Origin: Haloprofundus marisrubri
Lineage (GTDB): Archaea; Halobacteriota; Halobacteria; Halobacteriales; Haloferacaceae
Direction of reading: 5' to 3'
Length of the DNA: 64,000 bases
Assembly (NCBI RefSeq): GCF_001469955.1
Contig: NZ_LOPU01000016.1
Coordinates: forward strand, 62,001-126,000
Shown: one piece after another, positions 8,801 to 17,364 of the stretch
Numbering within the stretch: the first letter of the stretch is position 1
Layout of the letters: every line of letters begins with the position of its first letter
Translations under genes and position numbers: made by a program
Notes under the pieces: model-generated
The model's input: the letters and a program-made list of their open reading frames with translations, nothing else
The model's database searches: none
What the model was told of the DNA's origin: nothing

Positions 8801-9956
8801 GCGACGGCCCTCCGAGGACGGTGACGGTGCTCACCGCGCCGCTGCCGCCGAGGTTGTGCGCCAGTCCGACCTCCGCGTCGTCGACTTGATTCTCGTGGTC
8901 GCCGAGCAACTGGAGACACACCTCGTAAATCTGTCCGATGCCCGTCGCCCCGACGGGGTGACCTTTCGAGAGCAACCCACCGCTCGGGTTGATGGGTATC
9001 TCGCCGTCGACGGCGGTTCGGCCCTCCGCGACAGCCGTTGCGCCCTCGCCTTTCTCGAAGAAACCGAGGTCCTCGGAGTCGCCGATTTCAGCCGCCGAAA
9101 AACAGTCGTGGAGTTCGACCACGTCGACGTCGTCCGGCGAGAGTTCCGCCGTCTCGTACGCCTCCTCGGCGGCGAGCGTCGTCGCTTCGAGCGTCGTCAG
9201 GTCGTCGTAGCGGTAGGCGGCGCTTCGGCCCGTCGCGTGCCCGCTGCCGAGCACCGAAATCGGCCTGTCGGTGAACGACTCGGCGACATCGGCGGACGCG
9301 AGCACGACGGCGGCCCCGCCGTCGGCGGCCGGACAGCAGTCGTAGAGGCGAAGCGGGTCGGCGACGAGTCGGGAATCGACGACGTCGTCGACGGTCACGG
9401 GCGAGCGAAAGCGCGCCCGCGGATTCGACGCGCCGTTCTCTCTGTTCTTCACCGAGACGGCGGCGACCTGTTCGCGGGTCGCGCCGTACTCGTGCATGTA
9501 CCGGTCGAGCACGAGACCGTAGAAACCCGGAAACGTCAGTCCCGTCGCGCCGTCGGTTCCGTGGTCGGCGGCGCTCCCGAGCGCACGGGTGAACTCCGGC
9601 GTTTCGGCGTTGGTCATCCGCTCGACGCCGGTGACGACGACCACGTCGTGGATGCCCGTTCGAATCGCCTGATACGCCTGTCTGAACGCGATACCCGAAC
9701 TCGCGCAGGCACCTTCGGTTTTCATCGTCGGAATCCCCGTGAGGCCGACGCTGTCGGCGACGAGTGGGGCGAGCGTCTCCTGACCTTCCAACATCCCTGC
9801 GACGAAGTTGCCCAGATACAGCGCGTCGACGTCGTCTCTGTCGACGCCACTGGACCGAAGCGCTCGTCCGACCGCCGTCACGCCGAGTTCGGCGATGCCC
9901 TCCTCGTGGACGCCGAACTCGGTCGTACCCATGCCAACCACACACACGCCATTCAT
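8793..9956 (-). CDS. SCP-x-type thiolase (acetyl-CoA acyltransferase)
   Basis: 387-residue thiolase-fold enzyme. The nucleophile Cys lies in EGACASSGIAFRQAY near residue 85, a His in VVELHDCFSAAEIG near 291, and the second active-site His in SKGHPVGATGIGQIYEV near 343. This HDCF arrangement marks the SCP-x/archaeal thiolase group that works with a DUF35 subunit, which is encoded immediately downstream with overlap. A box CTTAAGG on the minus strand (about 9980-9990) implies leaderless transcription. Likely the last step of the beta-oxidation-like pathway in this region. Confidence 0.93.
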   Translation of the reverse strand: MNGVCVVGMGTTEFGVHEEGIAELGVTAVGRALRSSGVDRDDVDALYLGNFVAGMLEGQETLAPLVADSVGLTGIPTMKTEGACASSGIAFRQAYQAIRTGIHDVVVVTGVERMTNAETPEFTRALGSAADHGTDGATGLTFPGFYGLVLDRYMHEYGATREQVAAVSVKNRENGASNPRARFRSPVTVDDVVDSRLVADPLRLYDCCPAADGGAAVVLASADVAESFTDRPISVLGSGHATGRSAAYRYDDLTTLEATTLAAEEAYETAELSPDDVDVVELHDCFSAAEIGDSEDLGFFEKGEGATAVAEGRTAVDGEIPINPSGGLLSKGHPVGATGIGQIYEVCLQLLGDHENQVDDAEVGLAHNLGGSGAVSTVTVLGGPSHV

Positions 9957-10167
9957 CGGCGCAGTGTCCGTGGGCCCGGCCCTTAAGCATCACGTCGGCG
10001 GAGAGCGACGCAGCGAAACCGAAGCGAGTAGCTCTCGAACACGGCCTCCGGTGGCAAATAGTGACTGTACCAGTAGTGCACTTATCCTTCTCTCAAATTT
10101 CTGTTGGATGTGATGCGATAACATAGCAAACCATTATGTATGAATTATTCATTCGGGATTGTAGCGC

Positions 10168-11625
10168 ATGGGATTCACTGATCCAGTAAAACGACTCGGC
10201 GAATGGTTCGCAGATATTGCAATGGAGTACGTACCTGACCCGTACGTACTCGTCATCCTCCTCACCTTCATCGCCGCGATTGGGGCGTTGTTGGTGGGGA
10301 CTTCGCCGACAGGCGTCATGGACGCCTGGTTCGGCGGAGTTTGGACATTGCTGGTGTTCATGGCCCAGTTCGCACTCACCCTGATGGTCGGTGACGCCAT
10401 CGCCAAGTCACCGGCGGTATCACGGCTCTTACGCCGCATCGCTGGGCTTCCCAACTCTCAGTTTTCGGCCGTCGCACTGACTTCCTTCGTCGCAATGGTC
10501 GCGGGCCTCATCTCGTGGGCAATCGGCCTCATCGTCGGCGCAGTCATCGCCCGACAGGTCGCGTTCCGTGGCAAGGAGAAGGGACTGAAGCTTCACTACC
10601 CGCTTCTCATCGCCGCCGGCTACACGGCGCTCATGATTTGGCACTCCGGCATCACCACGTCGAGCGGCCTCATCATGGCCGACCCCGCCGCCATTCCGTC
10701 GACGTTCCCCGAGTACGCACAGGGCGGTATCCCGCTCGGTGAGACCATCGGCAGTCTGACCAACATCGTCACCGTCGTGCTCCTGCTCGCGGTCATCCCC
10801 GTCGTGATGGGGAGTCTCCACCCGAAAGGCACCGAAGACATCACCGAACTGCCGGAGAACGTCTACGACGAGATTGCAACCGGTCTGCAGGCGAAAGACG
10901 ACGCGCCGGACTCCGGTGTCGCCACCGACGGTGGTGTCGCTACTCCCGCCGACGCCGCCGCGGCCGGACAGTCACGTGTCACCGTGGCCGACCGACTCAA
11001 CGATTCGCGGATTCTCGGCTTAATTATCGCGCTGTTCCCGGCGTACTACTTCCTCTCGGACGTCGTTCAGAGCGGCCTCGGCGCGATCAACCTCAACACC
11101 ATCAACGCGTTCTTCATCTTCTGTGCCATCGTGCTGTGGGTGACGCCGAAGCGCATCGTCAACCAGATGGACAAGAGCGTGAAGAACGTCGCCGGTATCC
11201 TGTTCCAGTTCCCGTTCTACGCGGGTATCGCAGGGTTGCTCACCGGCACCGCGCTCGCCGCAACCATTGCGAGCTTCTTCGCCGAAATCGCCACGCCGCT
11301 GACCTGGCCGGTGCTCGGTCTCATCAGCGCGGGTATCGTCAACGTGTTCGTCCCCTCCGGCGGCGGTCAGTGGGTCGCACAGGGGCCGATTCTCCTCGAA
11401 ACGACGAGAGAACTCGGCATGCCGCTGTACACCGCCGTCGTCATCGAGATGATGGGTGACCAGCTGACGAACATGATTCAGCCGTTCTGGGCCGTTCCGG
11501 CACTCGCACTGGCGCAACTGCGCGCCCGCGACATCCTCGGCTACACCACTGTCGCCATGGTCGCCGGCTTCGTCATCATGGCCATCACGATGACGCTGTT
11601 CCTCGGTATGGGCATCGGCGCGTAA
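10168..11625 (+). CDS. atoE: AtoE-type short-chain fatty acid transporter
   Basis: 485-residue polytopic membrane protein of the AtoE family (uptake of acetoacetate/butyrate-type acids). It has about 12 hydrophobic segments. Landmarks are the N-terminal YVPDPYVLVILLTFIAAIGA, LISWAIGLIVGAVIARQ, YTALMIWHSGITTSSGLIMA and VNVFVPSGGGQWVAQGP near the C-terminus, which is strongly conserved in the family. A soluble loop at about 230-275 is rich in Asp, Gly and Ala. The AT-rich stretch 10120-10150 upstream (CATTATGTATGAATTATTC) looks like its promoter. It fits as the uptake system for the acyl-CoA degradation genes before it. Confidence 0.92.
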   Translation: MGFTDPVKRLGEWFADIAMEYVPDPYVLVILLTFIAAIGALLVGTSPTGVMDAWFGGVWTLLVFMAQFALTLMVGDAIAKSPAVSRLLRRIAGLPNSQFSAVALTSFVAMVAGLISWAIGLIVGAVIARQVAFRGKEKGLKLHYPLLIAAGYTALMIWHSGITTSSGLIMADPAAIPSTFPEYAQGGIPLGETIGSLTNIVTVVLLLAVIPVVMGSLHPKGTEDITELPENVYDEIATGLQAKDDAPDSGVATDGGVATPADAAAAGQSRVTVADRLNDSRILGLIIALFPAYYFLSDVVQSGLGAINLNTINAFFIFCAIVLWVTPKRIVNQMDKSVKNVAGILFQFPFYAGIAGLLTGTALAATIASFFAEIATPLTWPVLGLISAGIVNVFVPSGGGQWVAQGPILLETTRELGMPLYTAVVIEMMGDQLTNMIQPFWAVPALALAQLRARDILGYTTVAMVAGFVIMAITMTLFLGMGIGA

Positions 11626-11645
11626 TCATCGACCCGACGCGCATC

Positions 11646-11667
11646 CGTTTTCGGTTCCGTTTTTCCC
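11646..11667 (+). terminator. T-rich terminator after atoE
   Basis: Two pyrimidine tracts (CGTTTTC and CGTTTTTCCC) start about 20 bases after the transporter stop. Archaeal termination typically uses such T-runs without a hairpin. No other signal lies before the next promoter. Confidence 0.5.
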
Positions 11668-11755
11668 TCTCGAACGTCGAGAGACGTTGCCGTCTGTGAC
11701 GCTCCGACTCGTCGGGTGACTAACGCTTAATCCGACAGACGACGTACGTTCTCCC

Positions 11756-11989
11756 ATGAGTTCCGACGACGAGACGCCGGGGCTGATGACGAAAGCCTAC
11801 CGCACGGTGACGCCGGGGTACACGAGCCACCCGGACACCGAGATGAACGTTATCGGCCTGACGTACGCGCTGTTGCTGGTGATTCTTATCGTACCGCTGC
11901 TGCCGTTCATGATTATCGTCTGGCTGCTCACGCGCGTGTTGGAGCGTGCCGAGCGACGCAGAGGGAGCGACGAGACGGACGCCGAGTAG
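11756..11989 (+). CDS. Small haloarchaeal membrane protein (DUF7535-like)
   Basis: 77 residues: a soluble N-terminus with TVTPGYTSHPDTEMN, then one long hydrophobic stretch (about 36-62, GLTYALLLVILIVPLLPFMI) that may span once or as a hairpin, then a charged tail. The TVTP..HPD.EM pattern recalls, from memory, the haloarchaeal family DUF7535; I could not check it. CTTAAT at about 11727-11732 lies 27 bases before the ATG, which suggests a leaderless mRNA. Function unknown. Confidence 0.7.
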   Translation: MSSDDETPGLMTKAYRTVTPGYTSHPDTEMNVIGLTYALLLVILIVPLLPFMIIVWLLTRVLERAERRRGSDETDAE

Positions 11990-12021
11990 TGCCGACCGGT
12001 TCGGAGTAGCGAACCGACCGA

Positions 12022-12273
12022 CTACTCGGTGACCGTTAGGTAGCCGTAGAGTACGACGACCACGACACTGCCGAGTCCGACGTTTGCGACCCCGGCGAAG
12101 AACGCCGTGAGACTCCACGCGAGTGGGTGTTCGGTCGCTCCGACTCGCAGCCACGTCGTTCCGAAATACAGCAGAACGGCGACACAGAGCGGCGGTAAAA
12201 GCCCGATGAGGAGGGTGATTCCGATGTCCGGCCCGCCGGGAAGTTGGAGCACCGAACTGGCGAGAGCGTTCAT
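12022..12273 (-). CDS. Small membrane protein, paralogue A
   Basis: 83 residues with two or three hydrophobic helices (about 14-38 and 48-78). The segment LAWSLTAFFAGVANVGLGS and the hydrophobic end align with LVWAGATFFAGLTDMGVGS in the neighbouring gene at 12335-12592, so the two are tandem paralogues. A TATA-like CTTTATC on the minus strand (about 12292-12300) is at leaderless distance from the ATG. Function unknown. Confidence 0.65.
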   Translation of the reverse strand: MNALASSVLQLPGGPDIGITLLIGLLPPLCVAVLLYFGTTWLRVGATEHPLAWSLTAFFAGVANVGLGSVVVVVLYGYLTVTE

Positions 12274-12334
12274 GCGAACCAGTCACTGGCCGTTGATAAA
12301 GTAAGTCACGACGTACCGAGTCGAGGTCGTCTCT

Positions 12335-12592
12335 TCACGCGCCGTCCGTTCGCTCCTTCCGAACGGCGAAGTACAGCAGTCCGACGATGATACTGCCGAC
12401 CCCCATATCGGTGAGTCCGGCGAAGAACGTCGCACCAGCCCAAACCAGCGGCCGTTCTGCATCGTTCGATGAAGCATGCCGATAGACGATGCTCGCCACC
12501 GTTACCGGAACGAGCAACGTTACCAGCAACAGTCGGAGTGGCCCGAGGCCGCCGTGCGGTCTGCCGGACGGAAGGCTCGATTCAGTCGCCAT
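12335..12592 (-). CDS. Small membrane protein, paralogue B
   Basis: 85 residues with two or three hydrophobic segments (about 15-35, 48-78). It matches the downstream gene at 12022-12273 along its C-terminal half (ERPLVWAGATFFAGL versus EHPLAWSLTAFFAGV). The pair looks like a local duplication that has diverged strongly at the N-terminus. I do not recognise the family. Confidence 0.65.
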   Translation of the reverse strand: MATESSLPSGRPHGGLGPLRLLLVTLLVPVTVASIVYRHASSNDAERPLVWAGATFFAGLTDMGVGSIIVGLLYFAVRKERTDGA

Positions 12593-12700
12593 TGGTAGTT
12601 TAGACTACACGCCCGTCGGTGAAAAATACTGTCCGAAGCCGAAACCCAAGCCGAAGTCGAGTCCGGACGCCGTACCGATAACAGGTACTGCGGTGCCGGC

Positions 12701-13693
12701 TTAGCCGTCGAGACCGAGCAGGTCGAACGGGTAGCCGTTGTCGTTCTCGTCGGCGTGTTCGTAGACGACGTGGGCGGCGGCGACGTCCTGAATCGCCAGT
12801 CCCGTCGAGTCGAAGACGGTGATTCCATCGTCTGCGGTGCGGCCCTCCCGCTTGCCGACGACGATTTCACCAATCTGGCCGTAGATGTCGTCGTCGTCGA
12901 GGACGCCCGCGTTGTAGGGGACGTTGATTTCACCGGAGTGGGTCGTCTGGTCGTAGTCGTCGATGACGAGTTTGGCGTCGAGAAGCACGTCGTCGGCGAG
13001 TTCGTGTTTACCTTCGGCGTCGGCACCCATCGCGTTGATGTGGGTGTGGTCGCCGACGGCGTCGCGGGGAACGATAGGCGACTCGACGGGCGTCACCGTC
13101 GAGAGCACGTCGCAGGAGGCGGCTTCTTCGATGCTGCCCGCGCGGATATCGAACTCGTCTTCGAAGGTGTCGAGGAAGCGCGCGACGCGGTCCTCGTCGA
13201 GGTCGGAGACGACGACTTCTTCGATGGGTCGAATCTGCGAGATGGCGCGCAGTTGCGTGTACGATTGGACGCCCGCGCCGACGATACCCATCGACGTAGC
13301 GTCTTCGACGGCGAGGTGGTCGGTGGCGACGGCGGCGGCCGCGCCGGTGCGCTGCATCGTCAGTTCGGTGCCGTCCATGATGGCCAGCGGGAACGCCGTC
13401 TCGGGGTCCGAGTAAATCATCGTCCCCATGACCGTCGGCAGGTCGTGGTCGCCGGGGTTGTCGGTGTGGACGTTCACCCACTTGATACCGGCAGCGTCCC
13501 AGTCCTTCGCCTCCAAGTAGGCCGGCATCGACCGGAAGTCGCCGTTGTACTGCGGGAGGTCGATGTAGGATTTCGGCGGCATCTGGGCGTCGCCGCGTTC
13601 GTAGGCGGCGAAGGCGTCCTCGATGGCCCGGATGAGTTCCGGCATCCGAGCGTTGTGGTGTACGTCCTCGCTGTTGAGGAGCAGCGTCTTCAT
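12701..13693 (-). CDS. Ornithine cyclodeaminase / alanine dehydrogenase family protein
   Basis: 330 residues of the OCD/mu-crystallin family, which reductively aminates pyruvate (archaeal alanine dehydrogenase) or cyclises ornithine. It shows RSMPAYLEAKDWDAAGIKWVN with the substrate-binding Arg and Lys, then a Rossmann core with GIVGAGVQSYTQL around residue 137-149, and HINAMGADAEGKHEL near 218, which is a family signature. The archaeal alanine dehydrogenase is the likelier choice for a haloarchaeon, but motifs alone do not decide. A palindrome overlaps the predicted transcription start, see 13697-13709. Confidence 0.85.
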   Translation of the reverse strand: MKTLLLNSEDVHHNARMPELIRAIEDAFAAYERGDAQMPPKSYIDLPQYNGDFRSMPAYLEAKDWDAAGIKWVNVHTDNPGDHDLPTVMGTMIYSDPETAFPLAIMDGTELTMQRTGAAAAVATDHLAVEDATSMGIVGAGVQSYTQLRAISQIRPIEEVVVSDLDEDRVARFLDTFEDEFDIRAGSIEEAASCDVLSTVTPVESPIVPRDAVGDHTHINAMGADAEGKHELADDVLLDAKLVIDDYDQTTHSGEINVPYNAGVLDDDDIYGQIGEIVVGKREGRTADDGITVFDSTGLAIQDVAAAHVVYEHADENDNGYPFDLLGLDG

Positions 13694-13696
13694 GCG

Positions 13697-13709
13697 CGCA
13701 AATTTTGCG
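13697..13709 (-). promoter_or_regulatory. Palindrome at the transcription start of the OCD/AlaDH gene
   Basis: CGCAAATTTTGCG has perfect 6-base arms around a single T. It lies directly upstream of the ATG (13691-13693 on the plus strand) and just downstream of a TATA-like CTAAATAG (about 13718-13726), a position where a repressor would block initiation. Confidence 0.4.
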
Positions 13710-13719
13710 GAGGGCCTAT

Positions 13720-14655
13720 TTAGTTACTCCTAAGCTTCGACGGAGTTGGCGCGGCCGACGACTCCGAGGCCTCGGCAGTGACGGTCCGTTCGACTGCCTC
13801 CAATGGACTGTACAGCGAAAGTTCGATTTCGTCGCCGTCCTCGTCGGCGTACTCCGACGTTCGCATCTCGGTCGTCCATCTTTTCTCCGACCCGGCCGGA
13901 ACGGACAGCGAAAACGGACCGTACAGCATCTCGTCGACGTTCGGACTTCCGCGAAACGTTCCGTCCGTCTCGCTCGTATTCCGGACGGTAACAGACATCT
14001 CGAAGAAGCCGTCGAGCGGCGCGGTTTCGGCTATCTCGACCTCGGCGTACTCGAAGGTCGGTAGTGGCGCGCGAAGCGTTTCCGCGAGTTCATCGGGGGG
14101 ATTCCACGTCGCCGTCTCGTCACCCGCGGTCGCCGTCAGTCGGAGTTCGTCACCGTCGTACGGTGCCGGGACGGAGAATCCGACCCAGCCGTCCGGCCCA
14201 TCGGCGTCGAGCAGTTGGTGCGGTCCGCTATCGGGGACGACTGAGTAGCCGGGACGGTTCCCGAAATCGGTGTACTCGCTGGTGTGCCCATCGGCGTCGA
14301 CGAGGCTGAACCGCGATACCGGGAACGGTGACTCGGTTTCGACTGTTACCGACGCGAAGACGAATCGCGCCGAGTGAGCGGTGCGAACGTCCATCGAGTC
14401 GATTCGGGTGACGTAGACCGACTCCTGTGCGGTTATCGCCGACACGGTGACGGAAGCGCCGTCGATGTCTGCCGTCTCACCGATGTGAAATCCCTGCATC
14501 GGCGTCGCACTCTCGGCTTCTCCGTCGGTCGTCGTCCGATTCGACCGAGATTCGGTCTGTTGGTTCTCACCGGTTTCCCCCTCGTCAGTTGAAGCAGTCG
14601 AGCACCCGGAGAGAGCGACCAAGCCGGCAGCGACGACTGCACGTCTGGAGGGCAT
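13720..14655 (-). CDS. Tat-exported lipoprotein, unknown function
   Basis: 311 residues from the ATG at 14655. The N-terminus has a twin-arginine motif (PSRRAVVAAGL) and a lipobox LSGC with Cys18, so the product is probably a Tat-exported lipid-anchored surface protein. A Ser/Thr/Glu-rich linker follows (about 19-50), then two beta-rich regions; VTVRNTSETDGTF resembles extracellular Ig-like DUF4352 domains, with low certainty. An upstream extension of the frame lacks the signal. The promoter of the next gene lies within or right behind its 3' end. Confidence 0.75.
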   Translation of the reverse strand: MPSRRAVVAAGLVALSGCSTASTDEGETGENQQTESRSNRTTTDGEAESATPMQGFHIGETADIDGASVTVSAITAQESVYVTRIDSMDVRTAHSARFVFASVTVETESPFPVSRFSLVDADGHTSEYTDFGNRPGYSVVPDSGPHQLLDADGPDGWVGFSVPAPYDGDELRLTATAGDETATWNPPDELAETLRAPLPTFEYAEVEIAETAPLDGFFEMSVTVRNTSETDGTFRGSPNVDEMLYGPFSLSVPAGSEKRWTTEMRTSEYADEDGDEIELSLYSPLEAVERTVTAEASESSAAPTPSKLRSN

Positions 14656-14780
14656 GGCTGCCGCTACTCGGGAATCCAGTATCTGTCTTGTGTCTGAAAA
14701 ATTCGAGAGTCGGTCGAACGCCGATGCGACAGGCGGTAGGTGGCGATGCACTCTCGCTCACCGCGAGGGCCGTCAGGTCC

Positions 14781-14892
14781 GAGCGGGCCGAGGAGCGAAC
14801 GGAGCGAAGCGGAGTGAGCGACGAGTGTTTTTGTTCGAGCTTTTACCGAACGAGGGCGGCGTTGCCGCCCGAGTGTAGCGTAAAAGGTCGTG
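14781..14892 (-). repeat. Structured ~112-bp intergenic element, copy 1 (3' of thermosome)
   Basis: This stretch aligns along its whole length with 47571-47683. Both copies abut the stop codon of a minus-strand gene. It contains an outer stem CTTTTAC (14840-14846) with GTAAAAG (14880-14886) and an inner stem GGGCGGC (14854-14860) with GCCGCCC (14864-14870). In copy 2 the outer stem has a compensatory change (A-T to G-C). It may be a terminator, a 3'-UTR structure or a small RNA. Confidence 0.65.
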
Positions 14893-16560
14893 TTACATCG
14901 CGCCGCCCATACCGCCCATGCCGCCCATGCCACCCATGCCGCCGGGTGCGCCGCCTTCCTCGTCGTCGTTGCCGCCGGTCGAGAGGTCGCCTGCGGCGAT
15001 GATGTCGTCTATCTTGAGCACGAGGTTCGCGGCCTCGGTAGCAGACGAGAGCGCCTGCTCTTTGGCGTGTGCGGGTTCGACGATGCCTGCCTCGAACGTG
15101 TCCTCGACGTCGCCGGTGAACGCGTTCAGGCCGGCGCGGACGTCGCCGTCCTCGTGGGCCGCGCGGAGGTCGACGAGCGTGTCGATGGCGTCGAGACCGG
15201 CGTTCTCGGCGAGTACGCGCGGGACGAGTTCGAGCGCGTCGGCGAACGCCTCGACGGCGAGCTGTTCGCGCCCGGAGACGGAGTCGGCGTAGTCGCGGAG
15301 ACGCGAGGCGAGTTCGACTTCGATAGCGCCGCCGCCGGCGAGCACGCGGCCGTCGGAGACGGTGGTGGCGACGACGTCGAGCGCGTCGTGGATGCCGCGT
15401 TCGAGTTCGTCGACGACGTGGTCGGTCGAACCGCGGAGCAGGAGCGTGACGCCGTGGGCGTCCTCACCCTCGACGTAGAACAGTTCGTCCTCGTCGTCGC
15501 GGCGGACCGAACCGAACCCGAGGTCGGCGTCGCTGACGTCGTCGAGGTCGGTGACGACGCTGCCGCCGACGACGTTCTTGAGGAACTCGATGTCGGACTT
15601 CTTCGTCCGGCGAACCGCCAGCACGCCCTGCTTGGCGAGGTAGTGCTGGGCGAGGTCGTCGATGCCTTTCTGGCAGAACACGACGTCGGCACCGGAGTCG
15701 ACGATTTGGTCGACCTTCTTTTTCAGCTGTTCTTCCTCTTGGTCGAGGAACTGCTGGAGTTGGTCGGGGCTGTCGATGGAGACGTTCGTGTCGACGCCGG
15801 TCTCCTCGACTTCGACGGGTTCGTTGAGCAGCAGAACGTCGGCCTCGTCGAACTCGACGGGCATGTCGTCGTGAACGGGGTCTTTGTTGATGACCGCGCC
15901 GTGGAGCAGTTCGGACTCGCCGGCGGAGCGACCGGTCTGCGTCTCGATTTTGACGTTCTCCATGTCGACGACGTGCGAGCCGTCGTTGGCTTCGACGGTG
16001 ACCTGCTGGACCGCGCCGACGACGAGGTCCGCGAGCACGTCTTTGTTGAGTTCCGCGCCCTTGCCCGTCATCGAGGTTTCGGCGACCTTCTTCAGCAGTT
16101 CTTCGTCGTCGGGTTCGACGCGTTCGGCGATGTTGTCGACTTCCTCACGGGCTTTCTCGCTGGCGAGGTTGTAGCCCTTGATGACCGCCGTCGGGTGGAT
16201 GTCCTGTTCGAGGAGGTCTTCGGCGTTTTTGAGGAGTTCGCCCGCGATTGCGACGGCCGTCGTCGTTCCGTCTCCGGCCTCGTCTTCCTGCGTTTCGGCG
16301 ACTTCGATAATCATCTCGGCCGTCGGGTTGTCGATGTCCATCTCTTTGAGGATGGTGACGCCGTCGTTCGTGACGGTGACGTCGCCCATCGAGTCGACGA
16401 GCATCTTGTCCATCCCTTTCGGGCCGAGTGTGGAGCGGACGGCCTCCGCTACCGCACGGGCGGCGCGAATGTTGTACGCCTGCGCGTCTTGGTCCTTGAC
16501 GCGCTGGGAATCCTCTCCGAGAATTATCATCGGCTGACCCTGTTGCATTCGCTGGCTCAT
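14893..16560 (-). CDS. Thermosome subunit (group II chaperonin)
   Basis: ATP-driven folding chaperone of 555 residues. It has the start [19 protein letters not shown], the nucleotide-binding [13 protein letters not shown] near residue 43, [16 protein letters not shown], the [18 protein letters not shown] motif near 91-108 with the catalytic Asp, and [12 protein letters not shown]-like [16 protein letters not shown] near 403. The C-terminal GGM repeats are typical of CCT1/CCT2-type haloarchaeal subunits. A second ATG two codons upstream (16566) fits the transcription start predicted from the TATA box at 16587-16594 and is an alternative start. The gene is monocistronic and is followed by the structured element. 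Confidence 0.95.
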   Translation of the reverse strand: MSQRMQQGQPMIILGEDSQRVKDQDAQAYNIRAARAVAEAVRSTLGPKGMDKMLVDSMGDVTVTNDGVTILKEMDIDNPTAEMIIEVAETQEDEAGDGTTTAVAIAGELLKNAEDLLEQDIHPTAVIKGYNLASEKAREEVDNIAERVEPDDEELLKKVAETSMTGKGAELNKDVLADLVVGAVQQVTVEANDGSHVVDMENVKIETQTGRSAGESELLHGAVINKDPVHDDMPVEFDEADVLLLNEPVEVEETGVDTNVSIDSPDQLQQFLDQEEEQLKKKVDQIVDSGADVVFCQKGIDDLAQHYLAKQGVLAVRRTKKSDIEFLKNVVGGSVVTDLDDVSDADLGFGSVRRDDEDELFYVEGEDAHGVTLLLRGSTDHVVDELERGIHDALDVVATTVSDGRVLAGGGAIEVELASRLRDYADSVSGREQLAVEAFADALELVPRVLAENAGLDAIDTLVDLRAAHEDGDVRAGLNAFTGDVEDTFEAGIVEPAHAKEQALSSATEAANLVLKIDDIIAAGDLSTGGNDDEEGGAPGGMGGMGGMGGMGGAM

Positions 16561-16586
16561 AGTCATCCCGGGATTGTTTGTGCTTC

Positions 16587-16594
16587 TATAAAAG
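16587..16594 (-). promoter_or_regulatory. Strong TATA box of the thermosome gene
   Basis: On the minus strand it reads CTTTTATAG. It is centred about 26 bases before the ATG codons at 16566 and 16560, predicting an mRNA with no or a few leader bases. Haloarchaeal cct genes are heat-inducible; no separate heat-shock site can be identified with confidence here. Confidence 0.7.
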
Positions 16595-16737
16595 AGTTTT
16601 GTGTGGCTGGTAACAAGGAACACGACAGAGTACGGCACACACGTGCGGCAAACACCCGTATGTGGGCCTTATGTTAGCGAATCGTGTTTTGTGCTAACAC
16701 GAACGGTGAGCCGTCTTTTCTCCCGGAAAATCCGCTC

Positions 16738-16745
16738 TTTATATA
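16738..16745 (+). promoter_or_regulatory. Orphan plus-strand TATA box followed by a hairpin
   Basis: TTTATATA is a near-consensus box A with no plus-strand gene behind it. The predicted start (about 16768) falls at a perfect 8-bp stem, CCGACGAG (16770-16777) with CTCGTCGG (16789-16796). A short non-coding RNA is possible. On the minus strand, the hairpin and the nearby T6 run (about 16815-16820) could instead end the message of the gene at 16837-17022. Confidence 0.4.
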
Positions 16746-16836
16746 CTGAATCTCGGGGACGCCGACGGTCCGACGAGGAGACGCGTCGCTCGTCGGTCGG
16801 TTGGTCGATTCTCAAAAAAGCGGTAACGGGGGCCGT

Positions 16837-17022
16837 CTACTGGTTTCTACCGTTCGACGCGTAGAGGTTGAGGACGTCCTCGTCGAGTTCCTCTACCTCG
16901 TCGTAGATTTCTGGTTCGTCGTCCACGTCAAGCGTCCGTACCTCGCGTCGGGCGAGGTGGTGCTCCAGTTGCGCACGCTTGTTTCTGCCCTTTCTCTCGC
17001 GGCCGCTTTTCGTGTCAGGCAT
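16837..17022 (-). CDS. Small charged haloarchaeal protein, unknown function
   Basis: 61 residues from MPDTKSGRERKGRNKR. The N-terminal half is basic (Arg/Lys) and the C-terminal half acidic (DEPEIYDEVEELDED), ending LYASNGRNQ. No membrane segment. The family seems to be conserved in haloarchaea by its look, but I cannot name it. A basic head with an acidic tail would suit a nucleic-acid or ribosome-associated protein; that is speculation. Confidence 0.65.
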   Translation of the reverse strand: MPDTKSGRERKGRNKRAQLEHHLARREVRTLDVDDEPEIYDEVEELDEDVLNLYASNGRNQ

Positions 17023-17257
17023 TTCGTGTTTGTGAATGTCTGCCACCCGTATCAACTTTTCCCTATGACAGCTGTCGTGTCTTTTCTGCAACTAGTATGT
17101 GGGTGCGTGTCAGTCCTGCCTGAGTTGTTCACTGCTCGTCGAGCGGTGAGACGCGTTGCTGCGGAGTGTTGTACTACAAAACACCACAACAGGGATTCGA
17201 ACGACCCGAAACGGTCGCACTCGCTATGCAGTGCTCGCGGTATTGTTCGTCGGAAAA

Positions 17258-17338
17258 CGCCAGGACAGGGATTTGAACCCTGGATCCCAGAGGGAACACG
17301 CTTTCCAGGCGTGCGCCTTACCACTCGGCCATCCTGGC
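17258..17338 (-). tRNA. tRNA-Ser (anticodon GGA)
   Basis: Read on the minus strand it folds as a type II tRNA: acceptor GCCAGGA/TCCTGGC with discriminator G, a D-arm with GAGTGGTAAGG, anticodon stem CACGC/GCGTG around the loop CTGGAAA (anticodon GGA), a 14-nt variable arm and the T-arm CAGGG-TTCAAAT-CCCTG. No CCA is encoded and no intron is visible. It reads UCC/UCU serine codons. A TATA-like GTTTAAAC lies at 17365-17372. Confidence 0.95.
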
Positions 17339-17364
17339 TCGCATCGGGATTTGGCCCGTGTCTC

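Noticed and set aside
14890-16677. Long open frame on the plus strand opposite the thermosome gene (about 595 codons)
   Set aside because: It is rich in Asp, Val, Arg and Gly without any domain and mirrors the codon bias of the real gene. The minus-strand protein has full chaperonin motifs.
17165-17225. Possible second tRNA next to tRNA-Ser
   Set aside because: Only a T-loop-like piece is present; T-stem, acceptor and anticodon arms cannot be folded.
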